A DNA stretch of 64,000 nt from Sabethes cyaneus. Taxonomy: Eukaryota > Arthropoda > Insecta > Diptera > Culicidae. This document shows, in pieces, positions 25,726 through 36,540 of this stretch. A program made the translations under genes and the position numbers. Position 1 is the stretch's first letter. Each line of letters begins with the position of its first letter. Below the pieces are notes generated by a model. The model was not told the origin of the DNA and made no database searches. It worked only from the letters and a program-made list of their open reading frames with translations. Location: NCBI RefSeq assembly GCF_943734655.1, contig NC_071354.1, positions 145,366,642 through 145,430,641 on the forward strand, given 5' to 3'.

Positions 25726-26071
25726 AAAAAGCGGCTTTGCGAATAGACTTAGACAGATGTGATTTCTGCGGGGGGCTGTCCCCCCGCAGTGGCCGGCACT
25801 TCCGACGGGAGCCATAATGTACGTTTGCCATAATCCATATATTTAACGTTTCCTAGATGATTCAGGGCGAGCCGGCCGCAGGCAACGGCGAGTGTTCGCC
25901 GGTGACCCGCCGTCGGAAGCGCCGGCCACTGCAGGGGGGCAGCCCCCCCGCAGAAATCACATCTGTCTAGGTCTATTCGTTTTCCTAGGTTTACCGTCCT
26001 CTAGTTAGTTTTCCCTAGTCCTCGCATCGAGATACCATTTATAAAATAAAAGCGGCAAAGCCGCTTTTTTT
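25726..26071. repeat. G+C-rich inverted segment inside the fold-back element
   Basis: The left arm 25726-25805 (aaaaaagcggctttgc, then gatgtgatttctgcgggggg, then ccggcacttccgacggg) is repeated inverted at 25905-26071. In the right copy about 70 bp lie between the aaagccgctttttt end and the tagacctagacag block; the left copy lacks them. The spacer contains one more gccataatgtacgtttgcc unit. Local G+C is far above the surroundings. The terminal gcggcaaagccgc hairpin plus T-run looks like a bacterial terminator, but the context is a eukaryotic repeat. Confidence 0.7.
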
Positions 26072-26188
26072 GACTGAATAAATTGTTCGGTGTTAAGTCA
26101 GACCGAACCAAGCCGCAAAATTTAAAACAATGGGTTAATGACAACAAGCGACTGACAATTTCCTAGGCTACATTTTACTCTAATCAGA

Positions 26189-27205
26189 TAGGGGTGGGCA
26201 CCGCTAACCGAAATTTTAGCTTCGCTAACAGCTAATCCGCTAAATCAAAACGTTAGCTTCGATAACCGCTAACCGCTAAATCAACCAACAATTTAGCGGA
26301 AGCTAACGCTAACCGCTAACAGCTAAATTTGTTAGCACTGTAAAATCAGCATTACTTTGATAAGCGCTGATTTCGGCAATAAAAGAAAATTTTTGTTTCA
26401 AAGGTCTAAGAAAAAATTCCTGAGATAATTCCGTGCAAAGAATTGCAGGCATTCATGACAAATGTTTAAAGAACATTATCACTTCGCATATTATCACATT
26501 AAAAGGGTACAAAACATTTCCATGTTCCATGACATAGATTCCTCGATTTTTTATTGGTGTTTTCCATTGCTGTGAAAATTTATGTAAATGCTTTCCAAAT
26601 AATATTTTCTCTGGATTGCTTAATAAAAAGTTATTTATACCGTACCAGTAGTGGCGCATCTTGAAATTTTATTACTATTTCAAGTTTTTAGTAAAAATAC
26701 AATGAAATCAAAATAAAAGGAATCAGAATCCGAAGGTAGAAAATTTGTAAAAAAATATTTTGTAGATAATAATTTTCCTTGGTTGTTGTGAAAAATTTAT
26801 TGCGTTGAAATTTGGCCGAGCACTTATGCATTTATAAAACGAGTGATGTCCGAGAAAATCGAAAAATCTCCCTTGATGTTTTCAGTGAATGTAAGAGGCC
26901 TCGAAGTTTTTAAATATCGATTTATTTGAGTCCGCGTACAAAAGTAGTCCTCTACGGACTTGAGACAACAACTTTGTTTACGGAAGTGCACTTGCCGTAT
27001 TTGTACGAAAGATGTTGCGGACTATTTTTGGCGGAGTACAAACGGATAGCGGAGAGTGGCATAGACGTATGAGTTGTAGTCACTATTTGGGAAAAAATTG
27101 GGAGACTACGGTGGGCCGGCCACATCGCAAGGATACCGAACGTAAAATCGTTGTTAGCTGAGCTAATTAGCTGTTAGCGGATTAGCGGAATTATGCCCAC
27201 CTCTG
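26189..27205. mobile_element. Element with GGTGGGCA ends, nested in the fold-back centre
   Basis: The left end is TAGGGGTGGGCACCGCTAAC; the right end reverse complemented is CAGAGGTGGGCATAATTCCG. Both arms are full of gctaa, ccgctaa and ttagc words (26195-26335, 27150-27190). AGGGGTGGGCA-type ends are common in hAT elements. The flanking taatcaga and taactgat are only a poor 8-bp duplication, so the class is tentative. Confidence 0.5.
26939..27141 (+). mobile_element. RTE-like LINE fragment, plus strand
   Basis: gtagtcctctacggacttga matches the family block encoding RPVVLYGLE. Then cgaaagatgttgcggactat corresponds to RKVLRTIF, and gggagactacggtgggccgg to LRWAGH. Frames are broken. The fragment lies inside the GGTGGGCA element. 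Confidence 0.75.
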
Positions 27206-27423
27206 TAACTGATTATATAAATATTACAGCCAGAGATATGAGATGATTTCGAAATATTGAAAACCAAAAACAATGCAGAGTAGCAAACGTTAAATTCGTT
27301 CTCAAAATCAGAAATTTGTTACTTGGTAGAATCTGACTGATCTCTTGCAACATGCTCATGCTGGTTCTTAAAACTTTGAACTGGTCGAAATGCTCTGGGC
27401 CACCATACCAAAAAAGCCGAATA

Positions 27424-27600
27424 TATGAATTATGGCAAACGTACATTATGGCTCCCGTCCATTATGGCCAACATACATTATGGCATTCGTCTTTATGGCT
27501 TCCGTCCATTATGGCAAACATACATTATGGCATTCGTCTTTATGGCATTCGTACGTATGGCAACCGTCCGTATGGCTATCGTATTTATGGCTAATGGGGT
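27424..27600 (+). repeat. ATGGCA minisatellite, right arm
   Basis: The reverse complement of this block follows 25438-25626 unit by unit, including the variant order ending gccataaatacgatagccat. It is one or two units shorter than the left block. The two minisatellites were therefore copied or inverted as a unit, not grown separately. Confidence 0.9.
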
Positions 27601-27604
27601 GTCG

Positions 27605-28700
27605 TCGGCCCTGTGAGACCAGTAACATGTTTGAATAGAAACCCTAGCAATATGTATATCAAAATTCGTGAAATCACTCCAGGAGTTGAGGTTTATTCAT
27701 TTTGTGTTCATTTGATAAGCTGTCCCCGGAATGGCCATTCCGGAGCAGGTTCCTGGGGGGCTCTATGAGACCAGTAACATGTTTGGATAGAAACCCTAGC
27801 AATATGTATATCAAACTTCATGAAATCACTCCAGGAGTTGATTTTTATTCACTTTGAGTCCATTTGATGAGTTGTCCCCGGTATGTTCACTTCGTAGCAG
27901 ATTCCCATGGGGCCCTGAGGCCACTAACATATTTGGGTAGAAACTCTAGCAATATGTATGTCAAAATTCATGAAATCCCTCCAGGAATTGATTTTTGTCC
28001 ATTTAAGTCGATTTGACGAGTTGTCCTAGGAATTCCGGAGTAACTTACCGAGGGGCCCGATATGGCCACTAGCTTGTTTGATATAAAAAGAAAACTCGGC
28101 AAGATGTATGTCAAACTTCATGAAATCACTCCAGAAATTGATTTTTGTCCATTTTGAGTCCATTTGATGAGTTGTCCTCGGAATGTCCACTCCGGGGACA
28201 ACTTGTCAGATGGACTCAAAATGGATAAAAATGAACTCCTGGCGTGATTTCATGAATTTTGACATACATATTGCTAGGGTTTCTTTCCAAACATGTTAAA
28301 GGTCTTGTAAGGCTCCACAGGAACCTGCCGCGGAATGGCCATTCCGAGGACATATCATCAACTGAACTCAAAAAGGATAAATTTCAATTCCTGGAATGAT
28401 TTCACGAATTTTGATATACATATTGCTAGGGTTTCTATCCAAACATGTTACTGGTCTCATAGAGCCCCACAGGAACCTGCTCCGGAGTTTCCATTCCGGG
28501 GACAGCTTATCAAATGAACTTAAAATGGATAAAACTCAACTCCTGGAGTGATTTCGTGAATTTTGATATACATATTGCTAGGGGTTTCTATCCAAATATG
28601 TTAGCGGTCCCGTAAGGCCCCACAGGAATTTGCTCCGGAGTGGCCATTCCGAAGACTATAAGTTGAATGGACTCAAAATGGATAAACATCAACTCCTGGA
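27605..28700. repeat. Head-to-head array of ~150-bp units
   Basis: Four units run forward (starting about 27621, 27772, 27923 and 28067), then about three and a half run inverted (28197-28700). The turning point is at 28190-28200 (cactccggggac). The core of each unit is atgaaatcactccaggagtt, then gagtccatttgatgagttgt, then ggaatggccattccgga. The last inverted unit merges into the right terminal arm. The left arm has a single unit (25320-25436). Confidence 0.9.
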
Positions 28701-29154
28701 GTGATGGCATGAATTTTGATACCAATATTGTGTGGTTTTATTGACAATTGTACATATTTGTTTTGGATCCGGAACATGGTCCCGGAGATCCGGATTTACG
28801 GGAATTAGACGTGGTCCCAGGCTTGGTAAGTCTCATGCTCTAAAAGTAGACAAATTTTCCAATCTTTTGACGGTTCAAGATCCAAAATCGGTCAAGAATT
28901 GATAAAGTTAGAAGCATTTCATTTCGGTGGGTACCCGGGTACCCATCCGAACACTCATGGGGTAAAAAAATTCGAAGGCCCCCCCTTCGACCCCCCCCTG
29001 CTGCTACAGGCAATCTGTTGATGACAAATGGTTTATTCCCACTAGTTAGGAGCATTCTACGAGTTTTAGCTGGCTGAGTTGTCGTAAACCTTGTTTTTCG
29101 AGGCAATAAAGTCTCAAAAGCTACCCGGGTACCCAGCCGAACACATAACGGTTA

Positions 29155-31241
29155 AGAAACATCAATATTATCATGTTTCCAAAGGAAATTGCCCAGAGAA
29201 TCCGAAAAAAATATTGGTTTTCAGCGGCAGTGCTGCCAAATATTTTCAAATTCGATTTAAATTTAAATTTGCGTTTTTCTCTTAATGATTACAATTTGAT
29301 TTCAAAAATTTCAACTCAATAGTATTCCTCAGATTTTTTTTAAAATAAAAATCACTCAAAACCACGAGGTATTCCTGGCCGATCCAGAGTTACAGCGATT
29401 CAAAGCAAGGAATTCCCGATTTTTTATAAAAAATCAAGAGTAAAATTACATTTTATTGAAGCAGTGAGTCTCTATGTAATGTAGAACACTTTTCGCTATT
29501 GTGGAAACAAGTCTGTAGTATATAATAAGGTTTTTCTTAACAGTGTTGTCAAATTTTCAACAAACGAAATTGTTGTAAAATGTAAAATTATTGTGCACAA
29601 GGGATTCGTACTCGTTACGAAATTGCTTGGCGGGAGCCAAGACCCCCGGGCACCCAGTCTGGCTAAGGTCCTGGTGTGTTGTAAGGGTAGTCATTCTTAA
29701 ATTCCTTGTAACCATTCATAAAAATGTTATTTATTTATTAACTATTTTTAATGGGGCTTTCAGCCAGTGGTTGGTCATAAAAATGTTATACACAAGGATG
29801 TAACCCGCTTTCTAAACATCCCGTGGTGTGTAGATTTTCGAAATAATGTCTAATAATTCAAAACATAACCATTCAAAAATGTGTTAAAAGCCTTACCTTT
29901 CGATTGTCGTATCTTACTATTGATTTAAGCAAAAAATATCAAGGTAATTCCATGCGAAAACAATAATCGACATCGAATAATGTCAGACTTAACTAAAAGA
30001 AATCGAAAACCAAGCGGGTTTTTCTGTGCGATAATCGAAAATTGTTGTCGGTAATTTACTCATATCGGAACATCTAGATTTATCGAGCGCCTTTAATTCA
30101 CTCTTCTCACTGAAAGCGTGCATAACTAGAAAATCGATCCGACTTGCTGAGGCACAGAAAGTCTGCCTGATGACCGAACATGGCTCATAAGTGTTTGAAA
30201 AATGATTGATGATCTATCTTTCAAATTGCTTACTCACTTGGGCGAATGTGCACCTTGGAGAATATCGGAGTTTCGAAGGCAATAAGCATGATCGGATGGT
30301 TATGTGCGACTCGAGCCACCCCAGATGGTTTATTACCGGCAATGGCCTTATAGTTTCTTTAATTTGCAGCAAAACTAAAACAAAAAATATCGGCGCTAAT
30401 GTACGTAGAGTTTTAGGCAATGCAAGAAAATAATCGTTCAACGAAATCGAACTGATCGATTCGCCTGGAAGAAATTTGGGATGTATATTAATTACTCTTT
30501 ACAAGCGGTGTTGCTACGGTCACCATGTACGACTATTGAAAATCTGGGTTCGCAGAATCAACCTTATCGGCCATAAAGTAGGATTGATGTGCGCTCCCGA
30601 GGAGACAAAGCTCGAAACATTTATGTTTTAATAACACCAATCCGTTGCCGCTTCTCCACCGTAAATGCTTGCACCGCACTGTTGCGTCTTATGCGGTACT
30701 TGATCCAATACCACTCCGGTCTCTGGACCCCCGACCGCGTTTATTTACCGGCCGGCTTTCTACACCTTGTCCCGTGACAGTTATTAACCATCGTGGCAAG
30801 TTATACTGACGATTACCGATAAATTTAGATAATATCGATCTTCCTGCTTCGGTCCCACCGTACAAACCTGTGTCTTCGGGAACGTCACATTATAAGCAGA
30901 CTGCTGTGAAGTGAACAATCTTTTCGAACGATGATGATCATCATCAGCGACAACCAATCCGACAGAAGACTGGAAAGACCAAAGCTTTGATGCCGCAATT
31001 TTTCCGGCGTGCCTTGTGGGGCTTAAAATACCGAACAGCCAGCGCCGTCACAGCACTTTATGGTGCCTCATTCGAGCTGGATTTGTTGGCAATAATGTGG
31101 ATGGTTACGTATCGCGATGCTAGGTTGTATGTAATCTATTTGATTAGAGGTTGAATTAAAATCGCTGATGTTTAGGCTAGTTGGTAACGGATTTGTGTTC
31201 TGAAAGTGAAGGCAACAAAGCACTTCGAATTATTATCAACA
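29155..31241. other. Unassigned intergenic or intronic DNA
   Basis: About 2.1 kb without a supported gene or clear inverted-repeat pair. A G+C-richer patch at 29625-29680 (gcgggagccaagacccccgg) has no open frame of note. Confidence 0.35.
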
Positions 31242-31400
31242 AGGTGTATTCGGACAAATTATAGTAAGAAATTTAATGTAATTATTGGAAATATCCTGAA
31301 CATGATGACACAATACAAGTAACATTTGTAAGGGGCGTATATAAAATTGAAAAATAACATAAATTGAACTTTATCTCTATATCTTGGTCTTGGCTGCATT
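31242..31400 (+). repeat. Dispersed repeat, second copy of 10893-11040
   Basis: Starts ggtgtattcggacaaattat. The order of blocks matches the first copy, with small indels. Confidence 0.55.
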
Positions 31401-31454
31401 CAGTATGGTTTTTACTATAAGCCATTTTGTTTCAAATCACAGCACATAATAAAT

Positions 31455-31696
31455 CTCGGGTACTTTTTCATTTCGACGTATCTGCAAATGAGAGATTCTC
31501 TTCGTGTCTCCTCTCTTTCGCTTTTTACGGTGATACTAATGCATTGAAAACAAAATTTTCAAAACATTTGGCTAGCATTTGACTCCGGTAATCGATTCAT
31601 GTTAAGCTGATGTGTCAAAATGCATTAGAGCGGAAGAGAGGAGACACGAAGAGAATCGCTCATTTGCAGATACGTCGAAATGAAAAAGTACCCGAG
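31455..31696. mobile_element. Hairpin MITE with 68-bp near-identical arms
   Basis: The left arm 31455-31522 begins CTCGGGTACTTTTTCATTTC. The right arm 31629-31696 is its reverse complement with only two mismatches I can see. The same four bases, aaat, flank both ends. A loop of about 106 bp separates the arms. Such high arm identity suggests a young insertion or active arm homogenisation. Confidence 0.85.
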
Positions 31697-31700
31697 AAAT

Positions 31701-34700
31701 ATTTATTCATATTCAATAAATATACACAGGGTGGTAGGTAGCTTAGTGCAAATATTCCAGAGGGTGATAGAAGAGCACATTTAACGAAAAAACTCCTTTT
31801 ACGCACATTGTCAAATCTCAATCGTTACAGAGTTATTAAATATGCTTAGTTTACGGTTCTGTCTACTTTAAATTAGCTCTAGTACAAACCGTATCCTAGC
31901 TAGCTCAATTCTAATGATTTCATTCGAAAGCTGAGAAAATTTTACACTGAAAATTACCCTCAAACCTCCTACTTCATGAAATTTAGCAACTTTTGCAAAG
32001 CAAAAAGCTTTAAAATAAATGTTTCTCAAGGTTTTTTCATTTTAAAATTTCTGTGTGGATTTAAAGTGGATTACTTTCATCTACCAATTTGAAGCTTTGA
32101 TACCGTTGTGCAATTCGTTCTATGACGTGAAACAGTGATGTCTTTTATTTTTATTGCAATTGAATTTTAAACGCATCGTTTTGAGCATCTGAAAGCTGCA
32201 CGCATTCACAAATCACGCATAGCATACTAGATCACCGCGTGCGACGGACACGCTATGGTCGATACAACAAGCTAGGCGATCAGTCTTTCTTACTCTATAC
32301 AATATTAACGAATTTAAAGATTCATCCTTTCATACTCTCATCGTGTACTTGCCAAGGAGGTTTTAGCTACTGTCTGATTAACGATTCACGAGTCATCATT
32401 AACCGATACGATACAAAACGGCTCATCGAAATGATAATAATAATCGGTCCGCTTTTATGCAACATTTAAATCGATTAACGATAACCGATGGCAGCAGAAC
32501 AAAACTGGTCTGTCATCACATCCCACTCTAAACCGTTCACCCTGAACTTGATTACTCCGATGCTGAAAAATATGCGCAGATATTTATGTTTGTTTATAAT
32601 TTCTGTGTCCGTTCGGCGACGGGTTTCGCGCGCGCGCTCAGTTCTGAGAATAGACACGAGTGCGATAGCTAGAGCTGTGTTATCTTTACGGGGAATCTTC
32701 TGGGAAAAGTGTGGCTGTGAAGTGAAACCCTGCTATGACATATCTTTAGAAAAGATACACATTTCATTGATTCCTTCGAAAGCCATAATTTCATGATGCC
32801 CATGCTGAGTTTCGCAGTTTCAAACTGACCCATCATAACAGCTTAAGTGTAAAGTGAGGCAGCGGAAATGAGGAAACAGAACCGGAATAATTCCAATAAT
32901 AACATTTTAATCGGATTACATCATGTTTTTCCTTGCTGCGTTAAAACAGTTTGACATCATACTCAAATAGTTATACAGTTTGGCACTAAACTACAGGCAG
33001 CATCTCCAAACGGGTCTCCTCTAAGGCGCAAGAGCAATGTGAAAACTTTTGTTTCCGGGAGACCAAAATACCGATATCTGAATAGAACTCCGAATGCGAC
33101 TGGTTTTGGTAAAACGTCGGCTTATGCATACATCGGAAGGTGACAGTAGCGGCTACCTTTTGCCGCATAGATCTGAATGGAACCGGTCCAGCTGGAGCAT
33201 CTGTTTGTGTTCAATAGCATAGGTGCGCTTTGTTCGCTTCAATCCTCTTCAGAAGTTCATTCATTCCGAATTTTCGCATATTTTAAGAAACCAATTTGAC
33301 ACACATTTGAACGGTGCCCTACACGACATGATGTTTATTTCTATCTTTGACGTCAGGTCTATCAGTATATTTCTGTGAAAATATTTTTTCTGGGGCTATT
33401 TATCACGTGCCGGCTTTTGTAATAGTTGTTAGGCAGTTTTTACAGAATAACTATTGGAATTAATTTTTGGGGGTTAGTTGTACTAAAAAAGTCACATCTT
33501 GTTTTTCTGTAAAATATTCTGTATTACTAAAGTAAACAGTTTTGAAATGAACATTCTTTGTGATAATATATTTTCAAACATTTCCACTGGAGTTTTGTTC
33601 AATTCATAAAATAAACATACAACAGTAAAAATTTTATCATTAAAAATTCATGCTCGAAACATCGCTTTCATCCGAGAGACTCTTGAAAAGCGACCTTGAG
33701 TTAAAGCCATTTTTGAATCTCGGCTCGTGTATAAAGCTAATCGATACAAAATGCAAGCTTATCTACGTTCGAGCATTGTGACGGGGATTATATCGACAGT
33801 GTGGATCTCGAGCCAGCCTAGGAGATTGATTTTTCATCCATGTCAGCTTACACGTCACAGAAACAAAACGCTCGACGACCGGATAGATGTAGATGGTTTC
33901 ATTTGAAGCCTACCTGTTGTATACCAGTACACATATGCTAATATACATAGTGGAATGTTTGCTTTTCGAGTTGACGGGTACTTATGGAAGAATAGGGTCA
34001 GATTATGACGATTTCCAGACCATGGTTTTACGCCTTAGCAAAGCTTGCGTTCGTGCTTCGGTTGGTCGGCAGACTTCACCAAAGAGGAAGTTTATTGATC
34101 GGTCGTAAATAAATTCAGCGCACTTCATTCCCCTCCACAACGGAACGATGAACTAATTCTCATCCCCGAAAAAAATCGTATGATTTATACGAGATCTCCT
34201 TTTCTTTCTAATCTTCCGTAGCAAGCGTGAAATTCATGCCGTATGCTGCTCGAGGTTCACATTTTTCATAAATCCCACCAAAGACAAAACGGTTCGGAAT
34301 ATTTTAGTCATAAATTTTTAACCTGTTCACATGTTATTGTTATTTTCGAATTCCTACACCGATAGTCGTTTTCGATTTCTTTTCCGCCGTCGATACTCGT
34401 ATAACCGATCGGCGTTTTTTTGAAACGATTCTCAGCAGTTTAAATAAATTTACTTCGTTTAACGTTTCTTGTTGAAAAATAATATTGCAATCACTTCTAT
34501 TGTTTAGCTGTTTACTGAAACTCATATGGATAAGTAGAAAACAGGTAGTCTTCTGTAAGTCTTGTTGAATAAGTAAAAATGGTATATTCATTGAAATTAT
34601 TTACTAAAATAGAAATATTGCTGACTGATTTATATCCAGAGTGTACCGATGTTTCTTTGTGTAATATATAATTCAATTACCAAGCAAAATTCAATAAAAT

Positions 34701-35060
34701 GACGAGCTGTTGTTAAATTTTAGAAAAGAATTTCTTCAAATTAATATATTATATACTAGCACCAACTATCGACGAGATATAGCCTGAAATCGTTTGGGAG
34801 AATTCATCCGTGTTTTTGAGGTTTCCTCCTGTGGTTCAATATTTTCGCTGAATAACATGTATTCTTTAACCAGCCCTGTAGAGGGAATTTATTGCTCTCT
34901 ATTGGAATGGTCCCGAGGGTCTACAATATGGTATTGATCTGCTTTTGACTTGACCTCGTAAAGGACGGATTTCGCACCAACTCGTCTATGGGGCAGGCAG
35001 CATCCTCTCAGAATGCAATGAAACTTTGTGTGAGTAAAGAGCTTATATAAATAAACAACT
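31701..35060. other. Unassigned intergenic or intronic DNA
   Basis: About 3.4 kb with no supported coding sequence. The segment starting cacagggtggtaggtagctt near 31727 resembles the start of a dispersed repeat, but I found no second copy here. The 102-codon frame at 32488-32796 has no motif I know. Confidence 0.35.
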
Positions 35061-35066
35061 TTGCAT

Positions 35067-35250
<184 letters not shown>

Positions 35251-36540
35251 TGATAGCTTGCCGTCCAGAGACATAGGTGATGAATAAAGTTTCACCAATT
35301 TCCTCGGTTGTGGGCTACCACTCTTTATTTCCTTGGACACCGTGTTTCATCCGCTAGATCTCACTCTACCTGGTTTAACCATCTTGCACGTTGCGCTTCT
35401 GGTCGTCTTGTTCCTACCAGATTTTAACCAAACGCCATCTTTGCAGGGTTATTGTCCGGCATTCTTATAACACGTCCTGTTCATCGAGTCCGTCTAGCTT
35501 TAGCCATACAGCTAAGCGAGTTGATGGTTTATCCTCCGTTTTCATACTCAGTTCTCCTGTACGCCGCGAAAGATTGTTCTTAGTACTCGTCTTTCGAAAA
35601 CTTTGAGCACTTGTAGGTCCTACTCGTACATTATCAATGCTTCATGACCGTAGAGAATAACCGGTCTGATGAGTGTCTTGTACAGCGTACACTTTGTACA
35701 CTTGTTGTATCTCACGACGGATGTCGTTGTCCGCCGTTACCAGTGAGCCAAGGTGGACTATTTCATAGACTATCACAAACTAATCGCAGTCGATCGTTAC
35801 ATTACTGCCCAAGTGGCGTTGGTCGGCCTCGGTTCCACTGGCCAGCATGTACTTTGTGTTAGACGTATTTATTTACCTTTAATCCAATTTTTTTTGCTTC
35901 GCGCTTTTGTCTGGTGAACTGTTCAGGTACTGCCACAGAAGTTCTACCGATAATATCCATGCCATCGGATAAGCAGACGAATTGGCTAGGTTTGTTGAAA
36001 ATCGTATCCGCATGTTGATAACCGCTCGGTTCTTAACACCTTCTAGCGCTATGTTATACAGCAGGCTTTAGAGACTTTCACCAAGCTAGTTATCTCGATA
36101 ATCCTCACGAAATTAGAACACAGCACTGTGTACCATCCATCATAGATTGAATCAGTTTGATAAGCTTCCTTGGGAAGCCGTTCTCGTCCATGATTTTCCA
36201 TATCTCTTTTCGGTCGATGATATCTTATGCGGCTTTGAAGTCAACGAACAGATGCTGCATGGGAATTCTGTATTCACGATCTTTTTGGAGGATCTGCCGC
36301 AGTGTAAATATTTGATCCGTTGATGACTGTCCTTCACCGAAGCCGGTTAGATAAATTGCCGCAAATCTGTCCGTAATTGGTGATAATCGGTGGAAAATGA
36401 TTTGGAACAGCACAGCCCAACTTGTCGCTGTTTTCATAGATTGAGTAGATAACCCCATCTTTTCACTTTGCCGGTAGTTGTTCTATATCCCAAATTCTAA
36501 CAATCAGCTGGTGCAGACAAGTGGCCAGGCTTTCTAAAGG
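35251..36540 (-). mobile_element. RTE-like LINE, second subfamily, 5'-truncated, minus strand
   Basis: On the minus strand this starts in the RT domain near 36530, with words matching HQLIVRIWDIEQLP. It runs through the 36458-36225 frame (LSPITDRF, then TDQIFTLRQILQKDREYRIP and LFVDFKAA, motif A). The 36337-36152 frame follows with KRYGKSWTRT. Later frames are broken, and the C-terminal part differs from the first subfamily. It ends at the (TAAG)n tail. Together these are a 5'-truncated insertion with an expanded 3' tail. Confidence 0.75.

Larger units (their letters stand above)
25051..29154. mobile_element. Composite fold-back element with TTAA ends
   Basis: A ~4.1 kb structure whose two ends mirror each other. 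The outer ends are TTAACCGTTATGT (25051-25063) and ACATAACGGTTAA (29142-29154). Inside lie long inverted arms of about 330 bp (25075-25410 against 28640-28965), sharing gggtacccgggtaccca, gaccgattttggatcttgaa and ggatccaaaacaaatgtgaa, with small differences between arms. Next come ~150-bp units (one on the left, about seven and a half on the right), then matching ATGGCA minisatellites, then matching tttgaactggtcgaa blocks (about 25660 and 27375). The 1.7-kb centre holds other insertions. No transposase is visible. TTAA edges fit a piggyBac-type mover, but the left flank outside TTAA is not diagnostic. Confidence 0.7.

Noticed and set aside
26040..26075. Rho-independent terminator suggesting bacterial contamination
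   Set aside because: The hairpin is part of an inverted repeat inside a eukaryotic element, with minisatellite and LINE fragments on both sides.
27605..28700. CRISPR-like regular repeats
   Set aside because: Units are ~150 bp, diverged, and inverted halfway. There are no short identical repeats with unique spacers and no cas genes, and the context is eukaryotic.
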